A stretch of 7,845 nt of DNA. Origin: Candidatus Methylomirabilis sp. Its GTDB lineage: Bacteria > DYJV01. Below, in pieces: positions 1-6,330 of this stretch. The notes below the pieces were generated by a model, which ran no database searches, had not been told where the DNA came from, and saw only the letters and a program-made list of their open reading frames with translations. The first letter of the stretch is position 1; each line of letters begins with the position of its first letter. The translations under genes and the position numbers were made by a program. The stretch is from NCBI GenBank assembly GCA_020722945.1, contig DYJV01000055.1, positions 8,607 through 16,451 on the forward strand, read 5' to 3'.

Positions 1-160
1 ACTGGTTAAAATATCTTCTACCAAAACCTCTCATACCGGCACCTCTCCTAGCTCCCATACCAAATCCTCTTACAGCTCCTCTGCCTCTACCGCACATACC
101 AAATCCACCACCTGTCATAGCTCCTTGTCCCATTGGTCCTGTTCCATCAAATCTTGGCAT
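1..160 (-). CDS. DUF5320-type Gly/Arg-rich small protein (3' end outside window)
   Basis: Seen: a minus-strand frame opens with ATG at 160-158 and runs open through the left edge (53 codons visible). It starts MPRFDGTGPMGQG and continues with a composition dominated by Gly, Arg, Met and Phe, including a single Cys at residue 23. An AAAGGGGG ribosome binding site lies a few bases upstream, which fixes the start. The opening matches the DUF5320 family, whose members start with an M-P-x-x-D-G-T-G-P-M-G signature and are short. It lies 21 bases downstream of the DUF134 gene on the same strand, so it is probably the second gene of that operon. The function of the family is not known to me. Such peptides tend to sit near DUF134 and NifX/NifB-like iron-molybdenum cofactor proteins, so those may lie to the left. 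The Gly/Arg composition would suit a flexible or nucleic-acid/metal-contacting peptide, but that is inference. Confidence 0.8.
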   Translation of the reverse strand, partial: MPRFDGTGPMGQGAMTGGGFGMCGRGRGAVRGFGMGARRGAGMRGFGRRYFNQ

Positions 161-181
161 AAAATCACCCCCTTTCATCTT

Positions 182-631
182 TTATATCTTATTAAATCTA
201 TGCATACAACATCTACCATGCCCAAAATGTTGTGCCATATTTTTTATTTTCAGACTCCCACACTCTGGGCATTTGGTAATTTCACTTAAATTTATAGATA
301 TTTCAACTATATGTCCACATTCATCACACCTGAAAAGATTTTTCCTGAAATGAATATTCCCACCTTCAATAATAAGCTCTTTACAGTTGATTATAGCATC
401 TGCTATCTTCTTCCTTGCCTGCTCAATCAACCTTGTAAATGTAGGTCTCGAGATCCCCATATGTTTTGAAGCCTCTTCCTGATCAAGCTGCTCATAATCT
501 GAAAGCCTTACTGCTTCAAATTCATCAACATTAAGTATAACTTTTTCAAGGGATCTCATAGGGATTCCAGCAGGTTTAAATATAGCTGCAATAGGTGGTG
601 TCTCAACAAAACGCTCTTTTTTAGGTCTCAT
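182..631 (-). CDS. DUF134 helix-turn-helix protein with C-terminal zinc ribbon
   Basis: A predicted DNA-binding protein of 149 residues. Seen: the N-terminus MRPKKERFV with a basic patch; residues 32-80 carry the DUF134 core (VDEFEAVRLSDYEQLDQEEA, then MGISRPTFTRL), which reads as a helix-turn-helix at about 46-75. The C-terminal part has two CxxC pairs (C102/C105 and C121/C124), a zinc-ribbon pattern, and ends with a His/Cys-rich HFGHGRCCMHRF tail. A longer TTG start (646) is possible, but AAAAGGA lies five bases before the ATG at 631, and known DUF134 proteins begin like MRPRK, so I choose ATG. It heads a minus-strand operon with the DUF5320 peptide. Its promoter region carries two identical 13-bp repeats, consistent with autoregulation (inference). 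Family identity is firm; the ligand or target genes cannot be read from the sequence. The extra zinc ribbon could sense metal or redox state. Confidence 0.9.
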   Translation of the reverse strand: MRPKKERFVETPPIAAIFKPAGIPMRSLEKVILNVDEFEAVRLSDYEQLDQEEASKHMGISRPTFTRLIEQARKKIADAIINCKELIIEGGNIHFRKNLFRCDECGHIVEISINLSEITKCPECGSLKIKNMAQHFGHGRCCMHRFNKI

Positions 632-647
632 CTTTATCCTTTTCAAT

Positions 648-686
648 CATATGTTCAAAACTAATATAATAAACATATGTTCAAAA
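648..686. repeat. Pair of 13-bp direct repeats (CATATGTTCAAAA), candidate operator
   Basis: The 13-mer CATATGTTCAAAA occurs at 648-660 and again, identically, at 674-686, with starts 26 bases apart. The second copy contains a perfect 10-bp palindrome, AACATATGTT (672-681). One copy covers the expected transcription start, the other fills the -35/-10 spacer of the DUF134 promoter. This is typical repressor-site geometry. The TGTTCA half-site resembles those of ArsR/SmtB-type operators, but the natural candidate regulator here is the DUF134 protein itself. Confidence 0.6.
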
Positions 687-691
687 GTCAA
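663..691 (-). promoter_or_regulatory. Sigma-70-like promoter for the DUF134 operon
   Basis: On the minus strand, TTGACT (691-686) and TATATT (668-663) are separated by 17 bases. Transcription would start near 656, giving a leader of about 25 bases before the ATG at 631. Position and orientation fit the DUF134 gene exactly. The match is by eye; the start site is inferred. Confidence 0.65.
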
Positions 692-788
692 TGCTTTTAA
701 TTTTATTTTTTAAATAATTTTTAAAGTATTTGAGCTTTCATTTATAAATTTAAATTATGAATTAGATTTTTACATAAAAAATAATAAT

Positions 789-830
789 TTGACAAATTTA
801 TAAAAAAATAAATAGTAAAACATATATAAT
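789..830 (+). promoter_or_regulatory. Candidate promoter elements for the yedF-selD gene cluster
   Basis: A perfect TTGACA lies at 789-794 and a perfect TATAAT at 825-830. They are 30 bases apart, too far to form one sigma-70 promoter. TTGACA could pair with a weak TAGTAA at 813-818 (18-base spacer); alternatively TATAAT could act with a poor -35 and give a leader of about 16 bases before the yedF ATG. A promoter somewhere here is very likely because this is the divergent gap upstream of the cluster; which pair is used is unclear. Confidence 0.4.
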
Positions 831-852
831 AAGAAAATCAAGGGGGAACAAT

Positions 853-1467
853 ATGAAAATTGATTGTAGAAATCTTGGATGCCCAGAACCTGTAATAAGG
901 AGCAAAAATGCACTACAAAATCTAAAAGACGGTGAGCTTCTCGAGGTTCTCCTCAACTCATTCTCATCAATCTCTAATGTTACCAGATTTGCTCAAAATC
1001 AGGGATTTAATGTATCAGAAAATAAATTGGATAGTGGCGATACAATATTGAAAATTTACAAAGAGGGAGATAATAGCAAAAATTCTTCAGATACTCTTTC
1101 TCCAAATAAAAATATTGAAGATAACAATTTTTCCAACAAAACTATCTTTGTTAAGGATGACAGGATGGGTGAAGGTGATTTTGGTAGAAAGTTGATGAAA
1201 GGTTTCTTTAAAGCATTGAGTGAATACAACAAAATCCCTAAAAATATTATCTTTGTTAACAGAGGGATACTCCTTACAACACAAGACGATAATCTTGATC
1301 TGGTTGAATCACTTAAAATACTTGAAAGTAAAGGCACAAAGATTTATAGCTGTGGGCTCTGTTTTGAAAATTTCAAGATTGATACCAAAAGTTTAAAGAT
1401 AGGGGTGATTGGGAATGCTTTTGATAATGTAAATATGATGATGAATACAGACGTTGTTTCTATCTAA
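853..1467 (+). CDS. yedF: YedF, selenium-metabolism protein (TusA-like + DsrE-like domains)
   Basis: A 204-residue, probably cytoplasmic protein of the YedF family that accompanies selD in many selenium-using bacteria. Seen: residues 1-70 form a TusA/SirA-like domain with the hallmark CPEP motif (C10-P-E-P) in NLGCPEPVIRSK. A Ser/Asn-rich linker (about 71-96) leads to a second domain with DRMGEGDFGRKLMKGFF (103-119) and a conserved-looking SCGLC motif (C167, C170) near the end, typical of the DsrE/F-like half of YedF. The ATG follows AGGGGG by seven bases. The stop is 12 bases before the selD ATG, so the two are surely co-transcribed. TusA-type CPxP cysteines carry persulfide sulfur in related proteins. 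By analogy YedF may carry or guard reactive selenium for SelD, but its exact reaction is not established. Alternatives are unlikely given the two-domain layout and the neighbour. Confidence 0.9.
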   Translation: MKIDCRNLGCPEPVIRSKNALQNLKDGELLEVLLNSFSSISNVTRFAQNQGFNVSENKLDSGDTILKIYKEGDNSKNSSDTLSPNKNIEDNNFSNKTIFVKDDRMGEGDFGRKLMKGFFKALSEYNKIPKNIIFVNRGILLTTQDDNLDLVESLKILESKGTKIYSCGLCFENFKIDTKSLKIGVIGNAFDNVNMMMNTDVVSI

Positions 1468-1479
1468 AAAGGGGGAAGT

Positions 1480-2520
1480 ATGATTGGCAATAGTGCAAAA
1501 CTTACAAAATTTGTAAGAGCGGCAGGGTGAGCAGGGAAGCTTGCTCCGGGCGAGTTGTCTGAATCTGTATGCTGTTTGTCTTCCCACAATAAAAATGTGA
1601 TCGTATCATTTGAAGGTAACGAAGATGCTGGAGTATTCAAGATCAATGACAACCTTGCAATTGTCCAGACTGTTGATTTTATCACCCCTGTTGTTGATAA
1701 TCCTTACATATATGGGCAGATTGCTGCGGCAAATTCGCTTAGTGATGTCTTTGCTATGGGTGGAGAGGTAAAAACCGCTCTAAACCTTATAGGATTTGAT
1801 TCTGTTCACCACTCAAAGGAAGTTTTAACCGAAATTTTACAGGGTGGTGAGAGTAAAGTGACCGAATGTAACGGTGTTATCTTGGGTGGTCATACAATAG
1901 AGACTATCGAAATGTTGTATGGTCTGAGTGTTACAGGATTTGTTCACCCTTCAAGAGTTTTGAGAAATAATAGTGTCCGAGAGGGTGATATTTTGATAAT
2001 TACAAAACCTATCGGAGTGGGGATTCTCTCCACAGGAGTTAAAGCTGACCTTGTTGACGATAAGGTAATCAACGAAATGGTCAAGTATATGTCTATGCTC
2101 AATTACAAAGCTTCAGTTGTCGCAAACCAATTTGACATTTCAGCTTGCACAGATGTTACTGGGTTTGGTCTTGCTGCACATAGCTACGAAATGACTCATC
2201 ACAAATTCACAATAGAGATAGAGTTTGATAAAATTCCAATACTTAAAGAGGCTCTTTATCAGGCTTCAATGGGTATTATCCCGGGTGGAGCCTACTCAAA
2301 CCAAAATTTTATGAAAGATAAAATATCTATAAAGAAAAAATTAACCTTTGAAGAGGAGATACTCCTTTTTGATCCACAAACTTCTGGTGGCCTCCTACTA
2401 ACTGTAAACGAAAAAGATGCAAACAAATTTATTACCCAGTTGATAGATGAAGGGGTAGAGAGTGCAGTTGCAATAGGATATGTAAAAAAATTTGATGAAA
2501 ATTTTATAAAAATAGTATAA
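1480..2520 (+). CDS. selD: Selenophosphate synthetase SelD, selenocysteine-containing (TGA 1528-1530 = Sec17)
   Basis: SelD makes selenophosphate from selenide and ATP (EC 2.7.9.3), the selenium donor for selenocysteine and selenouridine tRNA. The frame opens with ATG at 1480 after GGGGGAAG and is interrupted by one TGA (1528-1530). Read as selenocysteine, it gives 346 residues, the normal family length. The N-terminus runs KFVRAAG-U-AGKL, so U17 and K20 fall exactly where E. coli SelD has its essential Cys17 and Lys20. Further matches are the Mg/ATP-binding aspartates D49, D66 and D89 (NEDAGVF, TVDFITPVVDNP, LSDVFAMGG), GGHTIE, TDVTGFGL and the C-terminal DPQTSGGLLL. A start at TTG 1555, which ignores the TGA, would remove the catalytic residues and lacks a ribosome binding site. 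The gene follows yedF by 12 bases. A Sec residue here implies that SelA, SelB and tRNA-Sec are encoded elsewhere and that SelD depends on its own product. Confidence 0.95.
1528..1561 (+). promoter_or_regulatory. Putative bacterial SECIS element of selD
   Basis: Directly after the TGA, the mRNA can fold with a lower stem 1532-1535/1558-1561 (C-G, A-U, G-C, G-U), an internal loop, and an upper stem 1543-1546/1552-1555 (G-U, C-G, U-A, C-G). The apical loop is CGGGC (1547-1551). The loop begins 16 bases after the TGA and has G at its second position, both in line with the described bacterial SECIS pattern recognised by SelB. The stem is short, and a competing pairing of 1529-1532 with 1543-1546 exists, so the exact fold is uncertain. 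Confidence 0.6.
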
Positions 2521-2521
2521 A

Positions 2522-2569
2522 GCTCTTTGAAATACCAAATTACGGAGTCAATATGATCAGCCAAAGAGC
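2522..2569 (+). repeat. 8-bp inverted repeat enclosing the aminotransferase ribosome binding site and start
   Basis: GCTCTTTG (2522-2529) is perfectly complementary to CAAAGAGC (2562-2569). The 32-base loop between them holds the ACGGAG ribosome binding site (2542-2547) and the ATG (2553-2555). In the mRNA this could form a hairpin that presents or limits the start region. It has no T-tract, so it is not an intrinsic terminator. The function is inferred, and chance is possible. Confidence 0.35.
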
Positions 2570-3698
2570 CTCCAACATTGCCCCATTTTATGCTATGGAG
2601 ATATTAGAAGAAGCTCATCTTCTTGAAAAAGAAGGGAAAAATATCATTCATCTTGAGATTGGAGAACCTGATTTTGCTACACCATCCAAGATTTCTGACA
2701 AAGCAGCAGAGGAGCTTAAAAAGGGTAACACACATTACACACACAGTCTCGGGACAGTAGAGTTACGAGAAGCTATTGCAGAATTTTATTACAACAAATA
2801 TAAAGTCAAAGTTGATCCAGATAGAATACTTATCACCAATGGCACATCCCCATGCTTCTTCCTTATATTTTCAGCACTATTAGAGTCAGGGGATAAAGTA
2901 ATAATGTCAAACCCCTCTTACCCCTGTTACAAAAACATAATACAGTTTTTGGGGGGCACTCCTCATTATATAAATGTTTTTGAAGAGTCTAATTTTAGAC
3001 TACCTATTGATGAACTTAAAAGACATCTTACCCCAACAATCAAAGCCCTGCTTATTAACTCTCCATCCAATCCTACAGGCACAATATTAGACAAGAAAAA
3101 TCTTCAAGAGATATCTACACTCGGTAAATTAATTATATCTGATGAAATTTACCATGGTCTTACCTATGATGGTGATGAGCATACTATTTTAGAATTTGAT
3201 AGTAATGCAGTAGTTTTAAATGGATTCTCCAAATTATACGCAATGACAGGTTGGAGACTTGGGTTTATGATTGTTCCACAATACCTTATAAGACCTATCC
3301 AGAAAATACAGCAGAATTTCTTTATATCTGCTAATTCATTCGTGCAGGCTGCTGGGGTGGTTGCACTAAAAGATGTTGATGAGGATATAGAGAAAATGAA
3401 GCAAACCTACAATACGAGAAGATTGCTTATGCTCAAGAGGTTAAAAAAAATTGGGTTTGAGATAAAATCAGATCCTGTAGGTGCATTCTACATCTTTGTA
3501 AATATCAAAAATTACTCCAACAACTCACTTGAATTTGCAAAAAACATACTCCATAAAGCCAATGTCGGTGTTACTCCCGGTATAGACTTTGGAAGCAATG
3601 GTGAAGGTTTTTTAAGATTCTCCTATGCTAATTCGATTGATAATATCAATATTGCAATGGACAGATTAGAGGAATTTTTTAGTAAAATAGATAATTAA
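2553..3698 (+). CDS. PLP-dependent class I/II aminotransferase (aspartate-aminotransferase-like)
   Basis: A cytoplasmic fold-type I aminotransferase of 381 residues, the usual length of the AspC-like (I-gamma) group. Seen: the N-terminal IGEPDF (36-41); SPSNPTG (170-176) with the pyridine-ring-contacting N173; SDEIY (196-200) with D197 and Y200; GFSKLYAMTGWRLG (224-237) with K227 as the Schiff-base lysine and R235 as phosphate ligand; and FLRFSY with R355, which binds the substrate carboxylate. All catalytic positions are intact, so it should transfer amino groups between an amino acid and a 2-oxo acid. The side-chain specificity cannot be read; aspartate, alanine or aromatic substrates are all possible. 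The ATG follows ACGGAG by five bases, 32 bases after selD. An 8-bp inverted repeat encloses the start. The next gene begins immediately after its stop codon. It is not a selenocysteine lyase: the NifS/SufS motifs are absent. Confidence 0.9.
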   Translation: MISQRASNIAPFYAMEILEEAHLLEKEGKNIIHLEIGEPDFATPSKISDKAAEELKKGNTHYTHSLGTVELREAIAEFYYNKYKVKVDPDRILITNGTSPCFFLIFSALLESGDKVIMSNPSYPCYKNIIQFLGGTPHYINVFEESNFRLPIDELKRHLTPTIKALLINSPSNPTGTILDKKNLQEISTLGKLIISDEIYHGLTYDGDEHTILEFDSNAVVLNGFSKLYAMTGWRLGFMIVPQYLIRPIQKIQQNFFISANSFVQAAGVVALKDVDEDIEKMKQTYNTRRLLMLKRLKKIGFEIKSDPVGAFYIFVNIKNYSNNSLEFAKNILHKANVGVTPGIDFGSNGEGFLRFSYANSIDNINIAMDRLEEFFSKIDN

Positions 3699-4835
3699 AT
3701 GCCAAAATTTCTTAAAGTAAAAGGTTTCTTTGACCCGCAATTAGGGGAAATGATATATAATCCTATAATAAAATGGGATGATGATTTATCAATCCACATT
3801 CTAACGACTCCTCTACCACCCTCTGTAAAAATCAAACAAATCAAAGGTTACATTACCACACCATTTTTTGATCTCCACACACATCTTTTCCTGACAGGCT
3901 CATCTGAAATATCTGAGAGAGAAAAAGTGTTAAAAGAAGATAAATTTACTACTGAAAATCGGATAGAGGAGAATATCGAAAACTATAAAAAATATGGGAT
4001 TATTGGAGTTAGGGATGCTGGGGATAATCTTTTTGCAGCTCTTGATATGAGTAAAAAAATATCTGATTTTACAATTATCCCATCTGGTAAAGCTATCTTT
4101 AAAAAAGGTAGATATGGTAGTTTTATAGGTGAGCCATTTACTGATAAAAAAAGTTTGATTGCCATACTAAATTCATTAAATAGTAAAGGTGCACAAGTTC
4201 TCAAAATAATAAATTCAGGGATTAATTCTGTTGATAAATTTGGCAATCAAACCACTTCACAATTTACTTATGATGAATTTAAATTACTATCAGATTTCGC
4301 AAAAAATAATGATTTAAAAGTAATGGTTCATGCAAATGGAGAAGAAGCTATAAAAATGGCTGCTTCTTTTGGAGTTACTTCTATTGAACACGGTTTTTTT
4401 ATGGGAGAAGATAATATCAAGTTGATGATAGACAACAATGTTTCACTTATTCCAACTTTTGCAGCAATGTTTAATCTGATTTACAATAAAGCCTTTACCA
4501 ACAAACAGAAAGAGGTAATAAAAAAAACTACTGACCACCATATTGATGAAGTTAGGCAATTTTTAGAACTTGGTGGTAGATTAAATCTTGGGACAGATGC
4601 TGGCTCTTTTGGAATGATGCATGGTGAATCAATATTTGATGAGATTAAATTTTTTCATAAATCAATTGGCTTATCATTTGAAGAGATATTAAAAATTGTA
4701 TCTTACGATAACCTTCTGCTAGCTGGTGTAACTATCAAAAGATACCCATTTCTTATATTTATGGATCAGTTTAATTATCAATCTCTAAGTAGCAGTAATA
4801 GCAAAACTATACAGTATACAGAGTGTGAAAATTGA
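3699..4835 (+). CDS. Metal-dependent amidohydrolase (imidazolonepropionase/prolidase-like superfamily member)
   Basis: A 378-residue TIM-barrel amidohydrolase. Seen: a short N-terminal strand-rich part (about 1-52), then the metal-binding DLHTH (H60, H62), a candidate carboxylated lysine in QVLKII (K169), H211 in VMVHANG, H231 in SIEHGF and D300 in LGTDAG. This is the full HxH-Lys-His-His-Asp set of a binuclear site, so the enzyme is likely active on a C-N (amide, cyclic amide or peptide) bond; the substrate is unknown. The C-terminus is unusual. After LAGVTIKRYPFLIFMD the sequence becomes polar and lacks the G-x-I-x-x-G-x-x-A-D-L-V stretch that normally closes the small beta-sandwich domain. 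The ATG abuts the aminotransferase stop, with only a weak upstream GAGG, so translation is probably coupled. The TGA stop overlaps the TTG start of the next gene. The pairing with an aminotransferase hints at amino-acid or peptide breakdown (inference). Confidence 0.85.
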   Translation: MPKFLKVKGFFDPQLGEMIYNPIIKWDDDLSIHILTTPLPPSVKIKQIKGYITTPFFDLHTHLFLTGSSEISEREKVLKEDKFTTENRIEENIENYKKYGIIGVRDAGDNLFAALDMSKKISDFTIIPSGKAIFKKGRYGSFIGEPFTDKKSLIAILNSLNSKGAQVLKIINSGINSVDKFGNQTTSQFTYDEFKLLSDFAKNNDLKVMVHANGEEAIKMAASFGVTSIEHGFFMGEDNIKLMIDNNVSLIPTFAAMFNLIYNKAFTNKQKEVIKKTTDHHIDEVRQFLELGGRLNLGTDAGSFGMMHGESIFDEIKFFHKSIGLSFEEILKIVSYDNLLLAGVTIKRYPFLIFMDQFNYQSLSSSNSKTIQYTECEN

Positions 4836-5203
4836 TTAAGTTAAAGATTTTTGACTACATAATTATATTTACTGTAATAATTTTAATCATTTTATCTTAC
4901 TTATACTTAAAAAATAACTTTTCACCAGACAATATTGAGATAATTACCACTGATAAAAGGTTGCATTTTTCTTTAAAAAAAGATATTGTAATCACAATAA
5001 AGGGAGCTATAGGTGAAATGAGAGTTGAGATAAAAAATATGAAATTACGAGTTATTGAATCTTCATGCCCAAATAAAATTTGCATTAAAAGCGGCTGGAT
5101 ATCTAAAAATGGTGAGCATATTGCTTGTATCCCCAACAAAGTCTTAATAACCTTAACTTCTTCAAACAAAAATCTAAAAGATTACGATTTTATAGTAGAG
5201 TAA
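4832..5203 (+). CDS. Membrane-anchored NusG domain II-containing protein
   Basis: A 123-residue protein. Seen: one hydrophobic segment (about residues 8-26, FDYIIIFTVIILIILSYLYL) after a short basic start, then a soluble domain with SSCPNKICIKSGWI (77-90) and IACIPNKVLI (97-106), which is the pattern of the NusG domain II family of small envelope proteins. Cysteines C79, C84 and C99 are conserved-looking. No lipobox is present, so an uncleaved N-terminal anchor with the domain outside the cytoplasm is likely. The start codon is TTG, overlapping the preceding TGA as TTGA. No in-frame ATG or GTG lies upstream, because a TGA at 4826 blocks that frame, and the next gene starts 16 bases after its stop. 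The shared name with transcription factor NusG reflects a fold only; this protein is not expected to bind RNA polymerase. Its role is unknown. In other genomes such genes occur near redox and membrane-bound electron-transfer functions. Confidence 0.8.
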   Translation: MIKLKIFDYIIIFTVIILIILSYLYLKNNFSPDNIEIITTDKRLHFSLKKDIVITIKGAIGEMRVEIKNMKLRVIESSCPNKICIKSGWISKNGEHIACIPNKVLITLTSSNKNLKDYDFIVE

Positions 5204-5219
5204 AAAGTAGAGGGGTAAA

Positions 5220-5495
5220 ATGTTTGGAATAGGCTTTAATGAACTTATAATTATACTTGTTGTTGCTCTTATCGTTATAGGACCAAAGAAATTACCCGAG
5301 ATAGCAAAAACTCTCGGCAAAGGTTATAGAGAGTTCAAAAATGCTTTTGATGATGTCAAAAACGAAATTAATCTCGATATGTCCGATGATAAAGAGTATA
5401 CCAAAATTAAAGTAGTCGGCAAAGACAACAAAAAGGATGAAAACTCTAAAAAATCAAATATAGAAGAGGAGATAAAAACATCTAAAAATGAGTGA
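5220..5495 (+). CDS. tatA: Twin-arginine translocase subunit TatA/TatB family
   Basis: A small pore-forming or receptor subunit of the Tat system, which exports folded proteins with a twin-arginine signal. It has 91 residues. Seen: [20 protein letters not shown] forms the transmembrane helix (1-20), a GPKKLPE hinge follows (21-27), then the amphipathic helix [16 protein letters not shown] (28-43) and a charged Lys/Glu/Asp-rich tail. The polar residue at position 8 is Glu and the hinge is G-P-x-x-L-P, both typical of TatB, while the overall size and position before tatC fit TatA. In organisms with one such gene the protein often serves both roles, so I name it TatA with that caveat. AGAGGGG lies just upstream of the ATG. 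The stop overlaps the tatC start by eight bases (ATGAGTGA). Confidence 0.92.
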   Translation: MFGIGFNELIIILVVALIVIGPKKLPEIAKTLGKGYREFKNAFDDVKNEINLDMSDDKEYTKIKVVGKDNKKDENSKKSNIEEEIKTSKNE

Positions 5496-6330
5496 TTTAT
5501 ACTCTTCTGACAATCAGAAAAATAGCGACAATCTCATTGAAGAGAGTCATGACACTTCACCCTCTGATCCTTCAGAGGATAATAAAATGGAATTTAGTGA
5601 TCATTTAGCAGAGTTAAGGCAGAGGCTCATCAAAATATCTATTGCTGTTTTTATAGGTTTTGGGGGGTGTTATTACTTTGCAAAAGAGCTTTTCTACTAC
5701 TTTACACTACCACTTCTGAAAGTTTTACCAGAAGGGAATACACTTATATTTACCTCTCTACCTGAAGGGTTTTTTACATATCTCAAAATTTCATTCTTTG
5801 CAGGGTTTATTCTCGTATCACCCTATATATTTTATCAGCTATGGAAGTTTATCTCACCCGGGTTGTATCCAAAAGAGAGAAAGTATGTCCTACCCTTTGT
5901 TGCTGCGTCAACAATTTTTTTCGTTATGGGTGTAAGTTTTGCATATTTTATAGTTTTCCCTTTCGGATTTGAATTTTTCCTAAGTTTCCAGAATGACTAT
6001 ATAAAAGCTCTTCCGACTCTTCAGCAATACCTAAAATTTGCATTACAGCTACTTTTTGCGTTTGGTCTAATATTTGAGATGCCTGTGATATTCTATTTTC
6101 TTGCCAAAATTAAACTTATAAATTCTAATATACTTACCAAAAATAGACGATACACAGTGGTAATCATCTTTATTGTCGCAGCAATACTTACTCCCCCTGA
6201 TGTATTTACACAATTTTTAATGGCAATACCCCTTCTCTTACTTTACGAATTAAGTATATTAATAGTAAAAAGAGTGGAGAAATCCCAAAAAGTAGCTGAA
6301 GAGGCTAAAGATAAAGATGAAGCAGTATGA
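5488..6330 (+). CDS. tatC: Twin-arginine translocase subunit TatC
   Basis: The six-helix membrane receptor for twin-arginine signal peptides, 280 residues from the first ATG. Seen: the signature [12 protein letters not shown] (36-47) just before the first membrane helix, then [39 protein letters not shown] in pieces (88-125), with P112 and the FxxPGL motif, E129-R130 after GLYPK, FEMP (196-199) and LTPPDV (234-239). All are standard TatC landmarks. The start is ambiguous. The ATG at 5488 overlaps tatA but has its GAGGAG 16 bases away, and it yields a 33-residue acidic, Ser/Asp-rich extension. An internal ATG at 5587 (M34) has AGAGGA at an ideal seven-base spacing and gives the usual TatC N-terminus. 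The C-terminal tail (264-280) is highly charged. The stop overlaps the next gene by 14 bases. Confidence 0.95.
   Translation: MSDLYSSDNQKNSDNLIEESHDTSPSDPSEDNKMEFSDHLAELRQRLIKISIAVFIGFGGCYYFAKELFYYFTLPLLKVLPEGNTLIFTSLPEGFFTYLKISFFAGFILVSPYIFYQLWKFISPGLYPKERKYVLPFVAASTIFFVMGVSFAYFIVFPFGFEFFLSFQNDYIKALPTLQQYLKFALQLLFAFGLIFEMPVIFYFLAKIKLINSNILTKNRRYTVVIIFIVAAILTPPDVFTQFLMAIPLLLLYELSILIVKRVEKSQKVAEEAKDKDEAV

Noticed and set aside
632-646. TTG start that extends the DUF134 protein by five residues
   Set aside because: The AAAAGGA ribosome binding site overlaps this extension and is spaced for the ATG at 631; the family usually starts at the MRP motif.
1056-1685. Several minus-strand open frames opposite yedF and the start of selD
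   Set aside because: They have no family resemblance or ribosome binding site, and they lie opposite well-supported coding frames.
1555-2520. SelD read as a shorter protein starting with TTG at 1555
   Set aside because: It lacks a ribosome binding site and drops the conserved N-terminal residues, which are present in the same frame upstream if the TGA is read as selenocysteine.
3983-4246. Minus-strand open frame of 87 codons
   Set aside because: It is a shadow of the amidohydrolase frame, with no start signal and unlikely composition.
4897-5169. Minus-strand open frame of 90 codons
   Set aside because: It lies opposite the NusG domain II gene, which has recognisable motifs; this one has none.
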